From the NCBI RefSeq assembly GCF_000090795.2, contig NW_003546851.1, positions 1,442-50,142 of the forward strand: a DNA stretch of 48,701 nt, read 5' to 3'. This document shows, in pieces, positions 14,309 through 24,442 of this stretch. Positions within the stretch are counted from its first letter, which is position 1. Every line of letters starts with the position of its first letter. A program made the translations under genes and the position numbers. A model generated the notes under the pieces. That model was not told the DNA's origin. It saw only the letters and a list, made by a program, of their open reading frames with translations, and did not search any database. The stretch comes from Amphimedon queenslandica (taxonomy: Eukaryota; Porifera; Demospongiae; Haplosclerida; Niphatidae).

Positions 14309-14367
14309 GTTTCTAGTTTGGTGTTTTTGTTTGTTGTTATCGTTGGCAAGAATGTAAATTTAAAACA

Positions 14368-14369
14368 AC

Positions 14370-14453
<84 letters not shown>
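14368..14453. repeat. (TTA)n microsatellite between CARD gene and HAUS3
   Basis: About 85 bp of pure ATT/TTA repeat sits in the 232-bp spacer between two convergent genes. The apparent poly-Leu reading frame across it is an artefact. Nothing else is recognisable in the spacer. Confidence 0.95.
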
Positions 14454-14540
14454 CACTGTATTATGTATCTTGTTTTTCAATTTCAACCTTCATGTATGGT
14501 GTTGTGTTTTTTCATTATAAACGGTGTCTAGTTATTAAGT

Positions 14541-17500
14541 TCATGTTAGCTCTACGGCGGTTGCTAGCGTATTAACACGATGAGTAAGATCGGCCATGAC
14601 AGAAGAGAGTTTCTCTGGGTCTGTGAAAAAATAAACAAAGAGGTTTCTCTTCTCAACAAGAAGTGGAGAAGACTGGAGCATCTAAAAAGAAAAAAAAAGA
14701 GGGAAAGTTGAAAGAGATTAGGTGTCCTGTTTGCGTTGTATGGCGAATGGTTTTCACTTTTTGTTTCTCGTTATTGTCTTTCAAAATATCTTTGATCTTG
14801 GCTTCGATGGTTGCTAACATTGATTGCAACTTGTCAACAGATTCACTGTATTCCTACAACGAGAAAGAGAGAGAGAGAGGGAGAGAGAGAGAGGGGGGGG
14901 GAGAGAGGGGGAGAGGGAGAGAAAGAGAGAGAGATGATTTTGATAGTTCATATATTGTGCTACTTTTGAAATAAACTTGATCGAGCTCTTATTTCTTTCT
15001 TCTCCTTCAAACACGCAAGCTTCCAGCTGTCCCAATCTCTCCTGCCTTTAAAACAAAAACCAACAATAAATATATAATATATAATAAAAATATAATCATT
15101 TGTGCTGTCTTACATTAGCTCAATCAATTTATTCAATTCTTCTTCTCTTCTCTTGTTCCCCTCTTCTCTCTCTCTCCTTTCACTGATCAATCCGGTAAGT
15201 TTAGTCTCTATCTCATCACTCGTCATATGACCAGAAGTCATGTGATCACCGACACACAGCAACTGGGAGAGACACCCACTGGAAAGATCAACAGTTTCAT
15301 CAGTTACATGTACACCTTCTTTTTGCTTTTCGTCCAGTTGCCTTAAACGATTCTAAAAATAAAATTATATAAATATTATTAATTATTATTTTAATGTACT
15401 TGTCTTTCAATGGCTTCAGTTTTCCATTTCTCCAATTGCAAGTGACACGCCTCCAGGAGTCCCCTTGCGTCTCTATGGCAACGGAGCTCCGCCTCTAATA
15501 ACAGCGAGATCAGTTCTTGACGTCCACGTTGACCTTTTAATTGAGCAATGATCTACACAGAAAAAACCAGTCAGTCCGGTTTTACGAGTTTTATTAAGTA
15601 CCTCGTCTTTTTTAGATAAATAGTATTCTTGTCTTTTTAATTTTAGGTCGTAGTCACCGTGAAGGACTCTGGAGGTTTTTAAAGACGCCCAGTCTCTTAT
15701 TAGTGGAGGTAAGGTGCTGTCGTAAGAGAGGATTATATCTCTTAATGTGGAAACCTTCTCTTCATTCAATTGGATTCTTTCACTAGAAAATAAACTTAAA
15801 TTATTGTATGCACTCCAACAAAATAAGGATGTATCTGAAAATAACCGTGGCCTTGGGTATTTTTCAGAATTTTAGCGTTTTCTTAAAATGGCCGTAACTC
15901 GAAAAATTTTTGTTGGAATCAGCTCAAACTTGTTACACAGCATAAGGACATCAATATGTATCAGAAAATGTAATAAAAATTTGGGGTGATATCGGAGCCA
16001 TTTTTTGGAAAAAACCATGGGCTATAGTCTTGGGTATTTTTCAGAATTTTGACATTTTCTTAAAATGGCCGTAACTCGAAAAATATTTGTCGGAATCAGC
16101 TCAAACTTGCTACACAGCATAAGAACATCAATATGTATCAGAAAATGTAATAAAAATTTGGGGAGATATCGGAGCCATTTTTTGGAAAAAACCATGGGCT
16201 ATAGCCTTGGGTATTTTTCAGAATTTTGATGTTTTCTTAAAATGGCCATAACTCGAAAAATATTTGTCGGAATCAGCTCAAACTTGCTACACAGCATAAT
16301 GATATCAATATGTATCAGAAAATGTAATAAAAATTTGGGGTGATTTCGAAGCGATTTTTTGGAAAAAACCATGGGCCTTGGGTATTTTTCAAAAATTGTC
16401 ATATTTTTTTAAATGGATGTAACTTCTCAAACTTACTATGCATAAGTACATTAAATTAATATATAATATAATAAAATTTTGAGGTGATTTTGAAGTACAA
16501 ATTGGTGCAAAATTATTTTTAAAAGACCTCAGAGCCTCAGTCTCAAGACTGACCAAGCCCCTCCCACTCTTAATCTCCTCTATCTCTTCCCTCGTCCTCT
16601 TAGAAGCAGCTGCAAAATGACTTTTATTAACCTCCTGACGTATCAACTGGGTCTGTACAATAGGGTAACTAATGTAAAAAAGAAAGAAAGAGTTTTCATT
16701 AAAATTACTTTTCAGTCATGTGACAATCATGTGATTACATTGTTTGGAGTCGTTTGAGTTGCTCTGATTGTTTATCGTACTCCTGTTTGGTAAGATATTG
16801 GGACAACTCCTCTTCATCTTTTAAACCAAAGTCAGCCGTGTCAGAGAGATCAGTCATTTTAGACATACCCTAAAAGAAAGAAATAGAATCTCTTGCATTT
16901 AAAAAAATTGTAGTACAAGTATATATGAACAGGATATGGTATATAGCATGTGTTTAGAGCACAGCGTGAATAAGGCTCTCTTGTAGCAGTACATGTATAT
17001 TAGTCTTTAGTCTCTATTGTATTTATTTTATGCATAGGAGCTACATTGTATTGGTAGTAATATATAAATAATATTAAAAAATATAAAATATATAAATAAA
17101 TATAAATATAAAAAAATATAATAAATATAAAGTAGTCATTTTAATTGCGGGTACTAAATTTACAATTTTAGCACGAGTAGATTTTGCTGGTATTAAAAAT
17201 TGCGATTAAGTAATTATTACTAATAGTTATATGGCATCATGATGTCATTATTAAGAATTGCACGTATTAATAATTGCGATTTTTAACCCAAACGCAAAAT
17301 TCGCAATTAATAGTACCCACATTTAAAAGTAACCTTAAGGTACCCCACAAGTCATTCCCTCCCTCTCTCTCTCTCCTCATTGATATCACTGACTGGTAAA
17401 AATTGCTTTTTAGCAAAGTCAGTCAAACACTTCATGAATTCTTCTTCTGCTTTGTAATAAGGTTCGAGTGACGTGCAGGATAATAAAGAACATGAGGGAC

Positions 17501-17787
17501 CCTCTCTCTCTCCCTCTCTCTTCCTCTCTCTTGTTTGAGGGCTGGTCTGGTTGCTATAGAGACTAATGAGTCTATTCATGGAGGCCTTGAGGTTAGTAAG
17601 TGACTGAATGAACTAGAAAAAGAAGAAAGAAGATTATGGAGGCTAGTGTGGTCTTCTTTATATTACTTTTGTGTTTGCTTCTTCTGATTTTAGTGCTGCT
17701 TCTTGGTGTTCATTTTGAAGCAATTTCAAATTGTTTCCAGCTGCTTCAAACTCTCTTAAACACTTCTCATTCTGCATGCTACAATAA

Positions 17788-17863
<76 letters not shown>

Positions 17864-18382
17864 CATCTATTTTTACTACCTCATTAGTCTATGAATATGA
17901 TTAAGTGTTTGTAATTGTTCTTTAAGTGATTGTGCTCTCTCTTCTAATTCCTTAGCCTCCAGTCTATAAATAGTAACGACTAGTCACATGATTAGCCACG
18001 CCCACTCACTCGTATTTCTCTTGGCTCTTTAACTTGGCGTCTTGACGTTTCCTAAGGACTTTCCTAAAATCCTCCCTCTACAATTAAAAATATAGCTACT
18101 GGTATATACAAATTCAAACTTTGAGCTCTTACAGAAAGTTCTTTATTAAGTCTTACTAATTCTTCAAAACTTTTAAAAATAAATATATATAAATTTAATT
18201 TTTTAATAAAATAATTATAATTACTTTTCCTTTGCTTCTCCTGTTAAAGCCTCACATGATTTCAGTTCTTGAGTTATTAATTTCATAAATGATTCTATTC
18301 TTTTATTAGCAGCTGCTCCAAGGGACGGGAGGGCTCCTTTGTATCCTAAACGAGAAAGGACCTCTTGAAAATCAGCCTCCAT
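14541..18382 (-). CDS. HAUS3: HAUS augmin-like complex subunit 3
   Basis: Subunit of augmin, which recruits gamma-tubulin to spindle microtubules for branching nucleation. Fourteen in-phase exons: 18225-18382, 18133-18169, 18010-18077, 17880-17963, 17667-17778, 17394-17612, 16739-16869, 16528-16668, 15602-15782, 15400-15552, 15114-15352, 14964-15045, 14758-14853 and 14541-14681. They give 613 aa, close to the vertebrate length of about 603. Start MEADFQEVLSRLGYKG; much of the protein is predicted coiled coil. Family-like patches in the right order are EEEFMKCLTDFAKKQF, IYPIVQTQLIRQE, VLHGDYDLKLKRQEYYLSKKDE, LLLEAELRCHRD and the C-terminal RNLFVYFFTDPEKLSSVM. The exon 17394-17612 donor (17394/17393, GTCAGT) was chosen for phase. 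The same exon encodes an Arg/Glu/Gly tract from a GA repeat. Identity comes from remembered family patterns. Confidence 0.86.
15850..16400. repeat. R2: about 177-bp tandem repeat, three copies, HAUS3 intron 8
   Basis: Units starting CCTTGGGTATTTTTCAGAAT near 15851, 16028 and 16205, with a partial fourth at 16376. Each contains AAATGGCCGTAACTCGAAAA and AGCTCAAACTTG. Inverted relatives occur at 47450-47830. It fills most of the 745-bp intron between exons 15602-15782 and 16528-16668 and has no coding potential. Confidence 0.85.
16870..17393. other. HAUS3 intron 6, AT-rich, no feature seen
   Basis: This 524-bp intron contains AT-rich runs (17050-17130) and two short self-similar phrases with TAATAATTGC / AAAATTGCGAT (about 17140-17320). 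No exon, RNA gene or element could be supported. Confidence 0.6.
17788..17861. repeat. (AAT)n microsatellite in HAUS3 intron 4
   Basis: A pure AAT repeat of about 75 bp lies between exons 17667-17778 and 17880-17963. It lies 10 bp from one splice acceptor, so length changes might affect splicing. Confidence 0.95.
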
Positions 18383-18461
18383 GTTTTTATTAGACCACAC
18401 CTATCAGTTTTCAGACTTTTCACAAAATTAAAGTGACAAAACAGAATTACAAATATTGTCG

Positions 18462-18546
<85 letters not shown>

Positions 18547-18996
18547 AACTTTACAGCACTAGTACAAAAATACAATTAGGCAATAGTTAAAAAGAGTTAG
18601 AAGTGCTGAAGGACTGCAACAACTGTGTTACAGCCTTACAACTATAGGTCTAATTGGACTTATTGGATTTAAAATAAAATAACTGAGTGAAGTAGTTATA
18701 AAGTAAAATAAATAATTACAATAAAAATGATGCAATGTGACACTTGAAACAGGGACATAAATAATGATAAGAGCAAACAGAATTGGAGGTAAAATATAAG
18801 TCGAAGTGAGACCAGAAATGATTTATTAATCAAGACTTTATAGTTTGATACAATAGATTAAGTCCAGACATGTTGGAGAAATAGAATTCCAAGTTTGCAC
18901 CAGAGTGTAATTATTATAACTGAGACAGATAAACGTTGATATAAAAACTCAGTAGCTCTGAAAACTCCAATTATTATATCTTATTATTATAATTAT
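18383..18996. other. Intergenic region between HAUS3 and gene C, with (TTA)n
   Basis: 614 bp between two minus-strand genes. It should hold the HAUS3 promoter and the gene C 3' end. A (TTA)n run occupies about 18467-18544. Downstream of the gene C stop (18997-18999) are AT-rich candidate polyadenylation contexts. No gene was seen. Confidence 0.6.
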
Positions 18997-21900
18997 TTAT
19001 ACAACCATCACCGAATTTGGAGGAAAATTCGAAGTAAAATATATACCAACTACTGTTTGAGAATATTCTTGAGGATGGTTTGAACTACATGCATATGAAC
19101 AGTAAGCCTGATAGTCTTCTAGTCCCGATGACTGTAGGCTGGGGAATGGTCTGGCTAGCAAGACTAGGGAGTCTTCATCAGCAGGTATTATATCTAAATA
19201 GTAAGATTCTTCATCAGGTGTTTGGGCAGGTATTAGATCTGAATAACAAGAGTCTTCATTAGGTTTTGGGGGCTGGCTCGCTAGTTTTTGGGGCCAAAAA
19301 TTTTCCATTTCATTGTAATCTCTACGCAAAGCTGGTTCATGACGATGCCAACTCTGATGGCAAATGTGCCTGGGAGTAATCAAAGAAGCTTCATCTTTAT
19401 CATAAATATCCCTGTGCAGAACTACCATATCTGGAATACTAAATTTAGTTTGAATGATATTAGTAATGTCTGGATCTTTACTGATTAAGAGTTCAGCAAC
19501 CTGGTGATGTCTATTGTTACTAGCAAACATTAAAGCAGTCCATCCATTATTATTTTGAATTTTAATATCTGGATTTTTGCTCAAAAAGAGTTCAACAACT
19601 TGGTGATGTCCATTCTTACTAGCAAACATCAAAGCAGTCCATCCATCATTATTTTGAATGTTAATATCTGGATCTTTACTCAGTAATAGTTTAACGACCT
19701 GGCGATGTCCATTATCACTAGCAAACATCAAAGCTGTCAATCCATCATTATTTTGAATGTTAATATCTGGATCTTTACTCAGTAATAGTTTAACGACCTG
19801 GCAATGTCCATTATCACTAGCAAACATCAAAGCTGTCAATCCATCATTATTTTGAATGTTAATATCTGGATCTTTACTCAGTAAGAGTTTCAGAACCTGG
19901 TAATGACCACAGCAACTAGCAAACATCATAGCAGTCCATCCATTATTACTTTGAATGTTAATATCTGGATCTTTACTCAGTAAGAGTTTCACAACCTGGT
20001 GATGACCATAGCGACTTGCATACATCAAAGCAGTCCATCCAGTATTATTTTGAATTTTAATATCAGGATTTTTGCTCAGTAAAAGTTTAACAACCTGGTG
20101 ATGTCTATTCTTACTAGCAAACATCAAAGCAGTCCATCCATCATTACTTTGAATGTTAATATCTGGATCTTTACTCAGTAATAGCTCAACAACCTGGTGA
20201 TGTCCATTATCACTAGCAAACATCAAAGCCGTCAATCCATCATTATTTTGAATGTTAATATTTAGATCTTTACTCAGTAAGAGTTCCACAACCTGGCGAT
20301 GACCATAGCAAATAGCAAACATCAAAGCAGTCCATCCATCATTATTTTGAATGTAAATATCTGGATCTTTACTCAGTAATAGTTTAACGACCTGGTGATG
20401 TCCATTATCACTAGCAAACATCAAAGCTGTCAATCCATCATTATTTTGAATGTTAATATCTAGATCTTTACTCTGTAAGAGTTCCACAACCTGGTGATGA
20501 CCATAGCGGCTTGCATACATCAAAGCAGTCCATCCATTATTATTTTGAATTTTAATATCTGGATTTTTGCTCAGTAAGAGTTCAACAACCTGGTGATGTC
20601 CATTATCACTAGCAAACATCAAAGCCGTCAATCCATTATTATTTTGAATGTTAATATCTGGATCTTTACTCAGTAATAGTTCAACAACCTGGTGATGACC
20701 ATTGCAACTAGCAAGCATCAAAGCAGTCACTCCATCATTATTTTGAATGTTAATATCTGGATCTTTACTCAGTAAGAGTTCCACAACCTGGTGATGACCA
20801 TAGCGGCTTGCATACATCAAAGCAGTCCATCCATTATTATTTTGAATTTTAATATCTGGATTTTTGCTTAGCAAGAGTTCAACAACCTGGTGATGTCCAT
20901 TATCACTAGCAAACATCAAAGCCGTCAATCCATTATTATTTTGAATGTTAATATCTGGATCTTTACTCAGTAATAGTTCAACAACCTGGTGATGACCATT
21001 GCAACTAGCAAGCATCAAAGCAGTCACTCCATCATTATTTTGAATGTTAATATCTGGATCTTTACTCAGTAAGAGTTCCACAACCTGGTGATGACCATAG
21101 TGGCTTGCATACATCAAAGCAGTCCATCCATTATTATTTTGAATTTTAATATCTGGATTTTTGCTTAGCAAGAGTTCAACAACCTGGTGATGTCCATTAT
21201 CACTAGCAAACATCAAAGCCGTCAATCCATTATTATTTTGAATGTTAATATCTGGATCTTTATTCAGTAAGAGTTCCACAACCTGGTGATGACCATAGTG
21301 ACTAGCAAATATCAAAGCAGTCCATCCATTATTATCTTGAATGTTAATATCAGGATCTTTACTCAGTAAGAGTTCCACAACCTGGTGACGACCATAGCGA
21401 CTAGNNNNNNNNNNNNNNNNNNNNNNNNNNNNNNNNNNNNNNNNNNNNNNNNNNNNNNNNNNNNNNNNNNNNNNNNNNNNNNNNNNNNNNNNNNNNNNNN
21501 NNNNNNNNNNNNNNNNNNNNNNNNNNNNNNNNNNNNNNNNNNNNNNNNNNNNNNNNNNNNNNNNNNNNNNNNNNNNNNNNNNNNNNNNNNNNNNNNNNNT
21601 CAGTAACAGTTCAACAACTTGGTCATGACCACTGCAACTAGCATACATCAAAGCAGTCCATCCATCATTACTTCGAATGTTAAAATCTGGATCTTTACTA
21701 AGTAAGAGTTCAACAACCTGGTGATGACCATAGCGACTAGCATATATCAAAGCAGTCCATCCATCATTACTTCGAATGTTAAAATCTGGATCTTTACTCA
21801 GTAAGAGTTTAACAACCTGGTGATGACCACAGCGACTAGCATACATCAAAGCAGTCCATCCATCATTTTCTTGAATATTAATATCTAGATCTTTACTCAG

Positions 21901-24231
21901 TAAGAGTTCCACAACCTGGTGATGACCATAGCGACTAGCATACATCAAAGCAGTCCATCCATCACTATCTTTAATGTTAATATCTGGATCTTTACTCAGT
22001 AAGAGTTCAACAACCTGGTGATGACCATAGCGACTAGTGAGCATAAAAGCAGTCCATCCATCATTATCTTGAATGTTAATATCTGGATCTTTACTCAGTA
22101 AGAGTTCCACAACCTGGTGATGGCCATAGCGACTAGCATACATCAAAGAAGTCAATCCATAATTATTTTGAATGTTAATATCTGGATCTTTACTCAGTAA
22201 AAGTTCCACAACCTGGTGATGGCCATAGCGACTAGCATACATCAAAGCAGTCCATCCATTATTATTTTGAATGTTAATATTTGGATCTTTACTCAGTAAT
22301 AGTTCTACAACCTGGTGATGACTGTAGCGACAAGCAAAAATCAAAGCAGTTACTCCATCATTATTTTGAATGTTAATATCTAGATCTTTACTCAGTAAGA
22401 GTTCCACAACCTGGTGATGTCCATTAGCACTAGCAAACATCAAAGCAGTACTTCCATGTTTATTCTGATAATTAATATCTATTTTTAATTGTAAAAGAAA
22501 CAAAAAAATTTCCTGGTATTCCTTGTCATTATGAAAATTACTGATAGCATCACTAAGTGATTGCTCAAATTCAAAGTTTACATCTTCAACATTTTGAATG
22601 ATGGTTTTATTATTAACAATTAGTTGAAGTATACCAAAATGATACATAAACACTGCCTGACTATGAGCCATTTGTACAAGAAGATGAGCATCTTTTTCTG
22701 AAGAAATCACAAAGTGAATTGTTATTGATCCTTCAAATGAATCATCATAAGTAAGAGAGTCAGCTTTTTCACCAAAGAAATGTTGCATCAGCTTACGTAA
22801 ATTATTTATAGATTGCTTGGACCACTTTTGTGATAGTTTGAGAATTAGTTTGCTCTTGTTAAAAGCAGTTTCTTTTTGTTCAAAAGCAGCAATAGCTTTT
22901 TTTTTAAGGTCAGAAACATTGGCCGAATGTACAAATCTTTCAACATCATTGGCATAATCCTCAAACCTAGTTTGTAATGCATCATCAATAGGGAATGCTA
23001 TTAGTATTTTCTTTATAGATTTAATGTCAAGTAAATTAAAATAAGACTTTTCTTTAAGCTTTCTAAATATGTCATCAATTTTTGTATTCTCATGAGCAAG
23101 AGAATCAAGTCCATCAAAGCAATCTTCAACAAACCTAGCAATACTAATGATACTGTGCTTTTCACTATTATCATAAAACTCTTTAATTTTAGTGAGGAGC
23201 ACAGCAAACTCAGAATTTAAGTCATCAAGTTCTTTAGCAATATTCTCTTCAGATTTGAAATTGATGCTGAATATAATGTCATAGCTTGATGTCGTTGTCA
23301 ATGATTGATGCATATAGAAAGATATCTCATTACATTTTAAAGCCTCATTATCCCAATCTCTGGCTAATGCTAATGCCTCCTTCTTTGCAGGACCCCCCAC
23401 ACTAGCAATACATTGCAAAAATGTGAGACAATGCTCCCTTAGCAAAGCTATATTTCTTTCTTGTATGCACATCTCTACTATTGCTAAAAACTCAACTTCT
23501 ATCTTTTCTAATTTTGGCTCTTTTCTGACTATACGAGTTATTAATCCCTTGCTGTACAACTCATCAGCTATTTCTTGAAGACTGCTTTCAGTAGCATGGC
23601 CTAACTGAGAATAATGACTCCTTAGAACTCTTGCCACAGTTCTGCCTGCTCCTTTATTGCTTTTAATTATTTTTTCTTCTAAAAGTAGATGAGCAATAAC
23701 AGCCTCATCATTAGCCAATAAAGTATGAATAATACTCTTCCATGTTATATCAGGATTATTGTCAAGCCAGTATTGAGCTACTGCACTTACATAATCAATA
23801 GGATCAGTGGATTGATTGAATTCCTTCACTCTCTGTTTAATTCTACTCACAATATCTTGTGACATGTTAGGAAGACAACAGACAAACTGTTCCCAAGTAC
23901 CAGCAGTAAACTTTGAGCTACTCAATAGCTCAACCAATTCATCTTTTGTTGGCTTATCTATTATGATGTATTAATAAGCAGTGCACAGATCAGCCTTACC
24001 TTTAAGAGTGGGTCCAGGATTAAGTTCCACATCTCCTGATATGAAGAGGAGGATAAGAAGACAAAAAAAGGACAAAATGGACCTAATAATAATCTTCTCT
24101 TGTGAAGTATTACTAGCTCCATTGGCTCCACAGTAAGTGTTACCAGTACTAGTACAAGCACTGGGTTGTCTCCAATGGCGGGAACAGTTCCAGGATCCTA
24201 TTCTAGCTCTCCACTGACAAAGATCAATCAT
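18997..24231 (-). CDS. Gene C: 2A-leader, death-domain, ankyrin-repeat protein
   Basis: Two exons, 24000-24231 and 18997-23957, joined by a 42-bp GT-AG intron, give 1730 aa including an assembly gap. Exon 1 encodes a Cys-containing leader, a hydrophobic stretch (about 47-64) and SGDVELNPGP (65-74), a 2A/StopGo motif. Splicing reads TLK|DKPTKDELVELL. Residues about 85-180 look like a death-fold domain (TWEQFVCCLP, DITWKSIIHTLLANDEAVIAHLLL). A conserved middle region includes KLILKLSQKWSKQSINNL and the GSITIHF patch (about 443-548). About 29 visible ankyrin repeats follow (572-1576), then a 150-aa unique tail. If 2A works, a 73-aa leader is released and the main chain starts at Pro74; if it fails, the hydrophobic segment could direct the chain to the secretory route. 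No NACHT or protease domain is seen. The protein is probably a signalling or recognition molecule; that is inference. Confidence 0.88.
19466..22500 (-). repeat. Ankyrin-repeat array, 99-bp units, with 297-bp higher-order repeats
   Basis: 33-residue units with the pattern NNDGWTALMYASRYGHHQ then VVELLLSKDPDINIQ repeat about 29 times outside the gap. Between about 20460 and 21250 three successive repeat types (GLTALMFASDN, GWTALMYASRY, GVTALMLASCN) recur as a 297-bp block. For example, the GTCACTCCATC phrase recurs 297 bp apart. Repeats differ mainly at the variable beta-turn and helix positions (RY, DN, CN, KN, CC). Confidence 0.93.
21405..21599. other. Assembly gap (195 N) inside the ankyrin array
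   Basis: 195 unknown bases interrupt the coding exon of gene C. The frame is kept across them. A gap flanked by ...LLL and SRYG should span 20 + 33n codons, but 66 codons are represented, so the gap size does not match a whole number of repeats. Confidence 0.97.
24010..24036 (-). promoter_or_regulatory. 2A (StopGo/CHYSEL) translational recoding motif, gene C
   Basis: GDVELNPGP, residues 66-74 of gene C, matches the canonical D(V/I)ExNPGP consensus exactly. The peptide bond would be skipped between Gly73 and Pro74. It directly follows the hydrophobic run SILSFFCLLILLFIS. It is encoded in the first exon, 10 bp before the splice donor. Confidence 0.9.
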
Positions 24232-24442
24232 GGCTAATAATTAACTGCAAGCTGGGACTGAGAGGTGTGGCTCGTACAAACTATTGCCCCTGGATGTTAC
24301 CATAAATGGTGTTACCATTATGTGATAATTACTCTAATATCTATGGTGCTACTTGCAAGTTTTGCTAAAATTAGAAATAAATCAAAAATGATCAAGACTG
24401 AAACAGGAGGAAGGTAGAAAATTAAAATGGCAAAAGAATAAA

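Noticed and set aside
14318..14575. Open frame with a long poly-leucine run
   Set aside because: It is a translated (TTA)n microsatellite in the spacer between convergent genes, with no splice or family support.
19466..22500. Regularly spaced 99-bp repeats resembling a CRISPR array
   Set aside because: The whole unit is conserved, reads as ankyrin repeats in one open frame, and has no unique spacers. The genome is eukaryotic.
23971..24231. A viral or retrotransposon fragment as the source of the 2A motif
   Set aside because: No reverse transcriptase, capsid or polymerase frame is present around either 2A exon, and both exons splice in phase to host-type death domains.
18997..24231. NLR (NACHT) identity for gene C
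   Set aside because: No P-loop/Walker motifs were found between the death domain and the ankyrins, so it should not be called an NLR.
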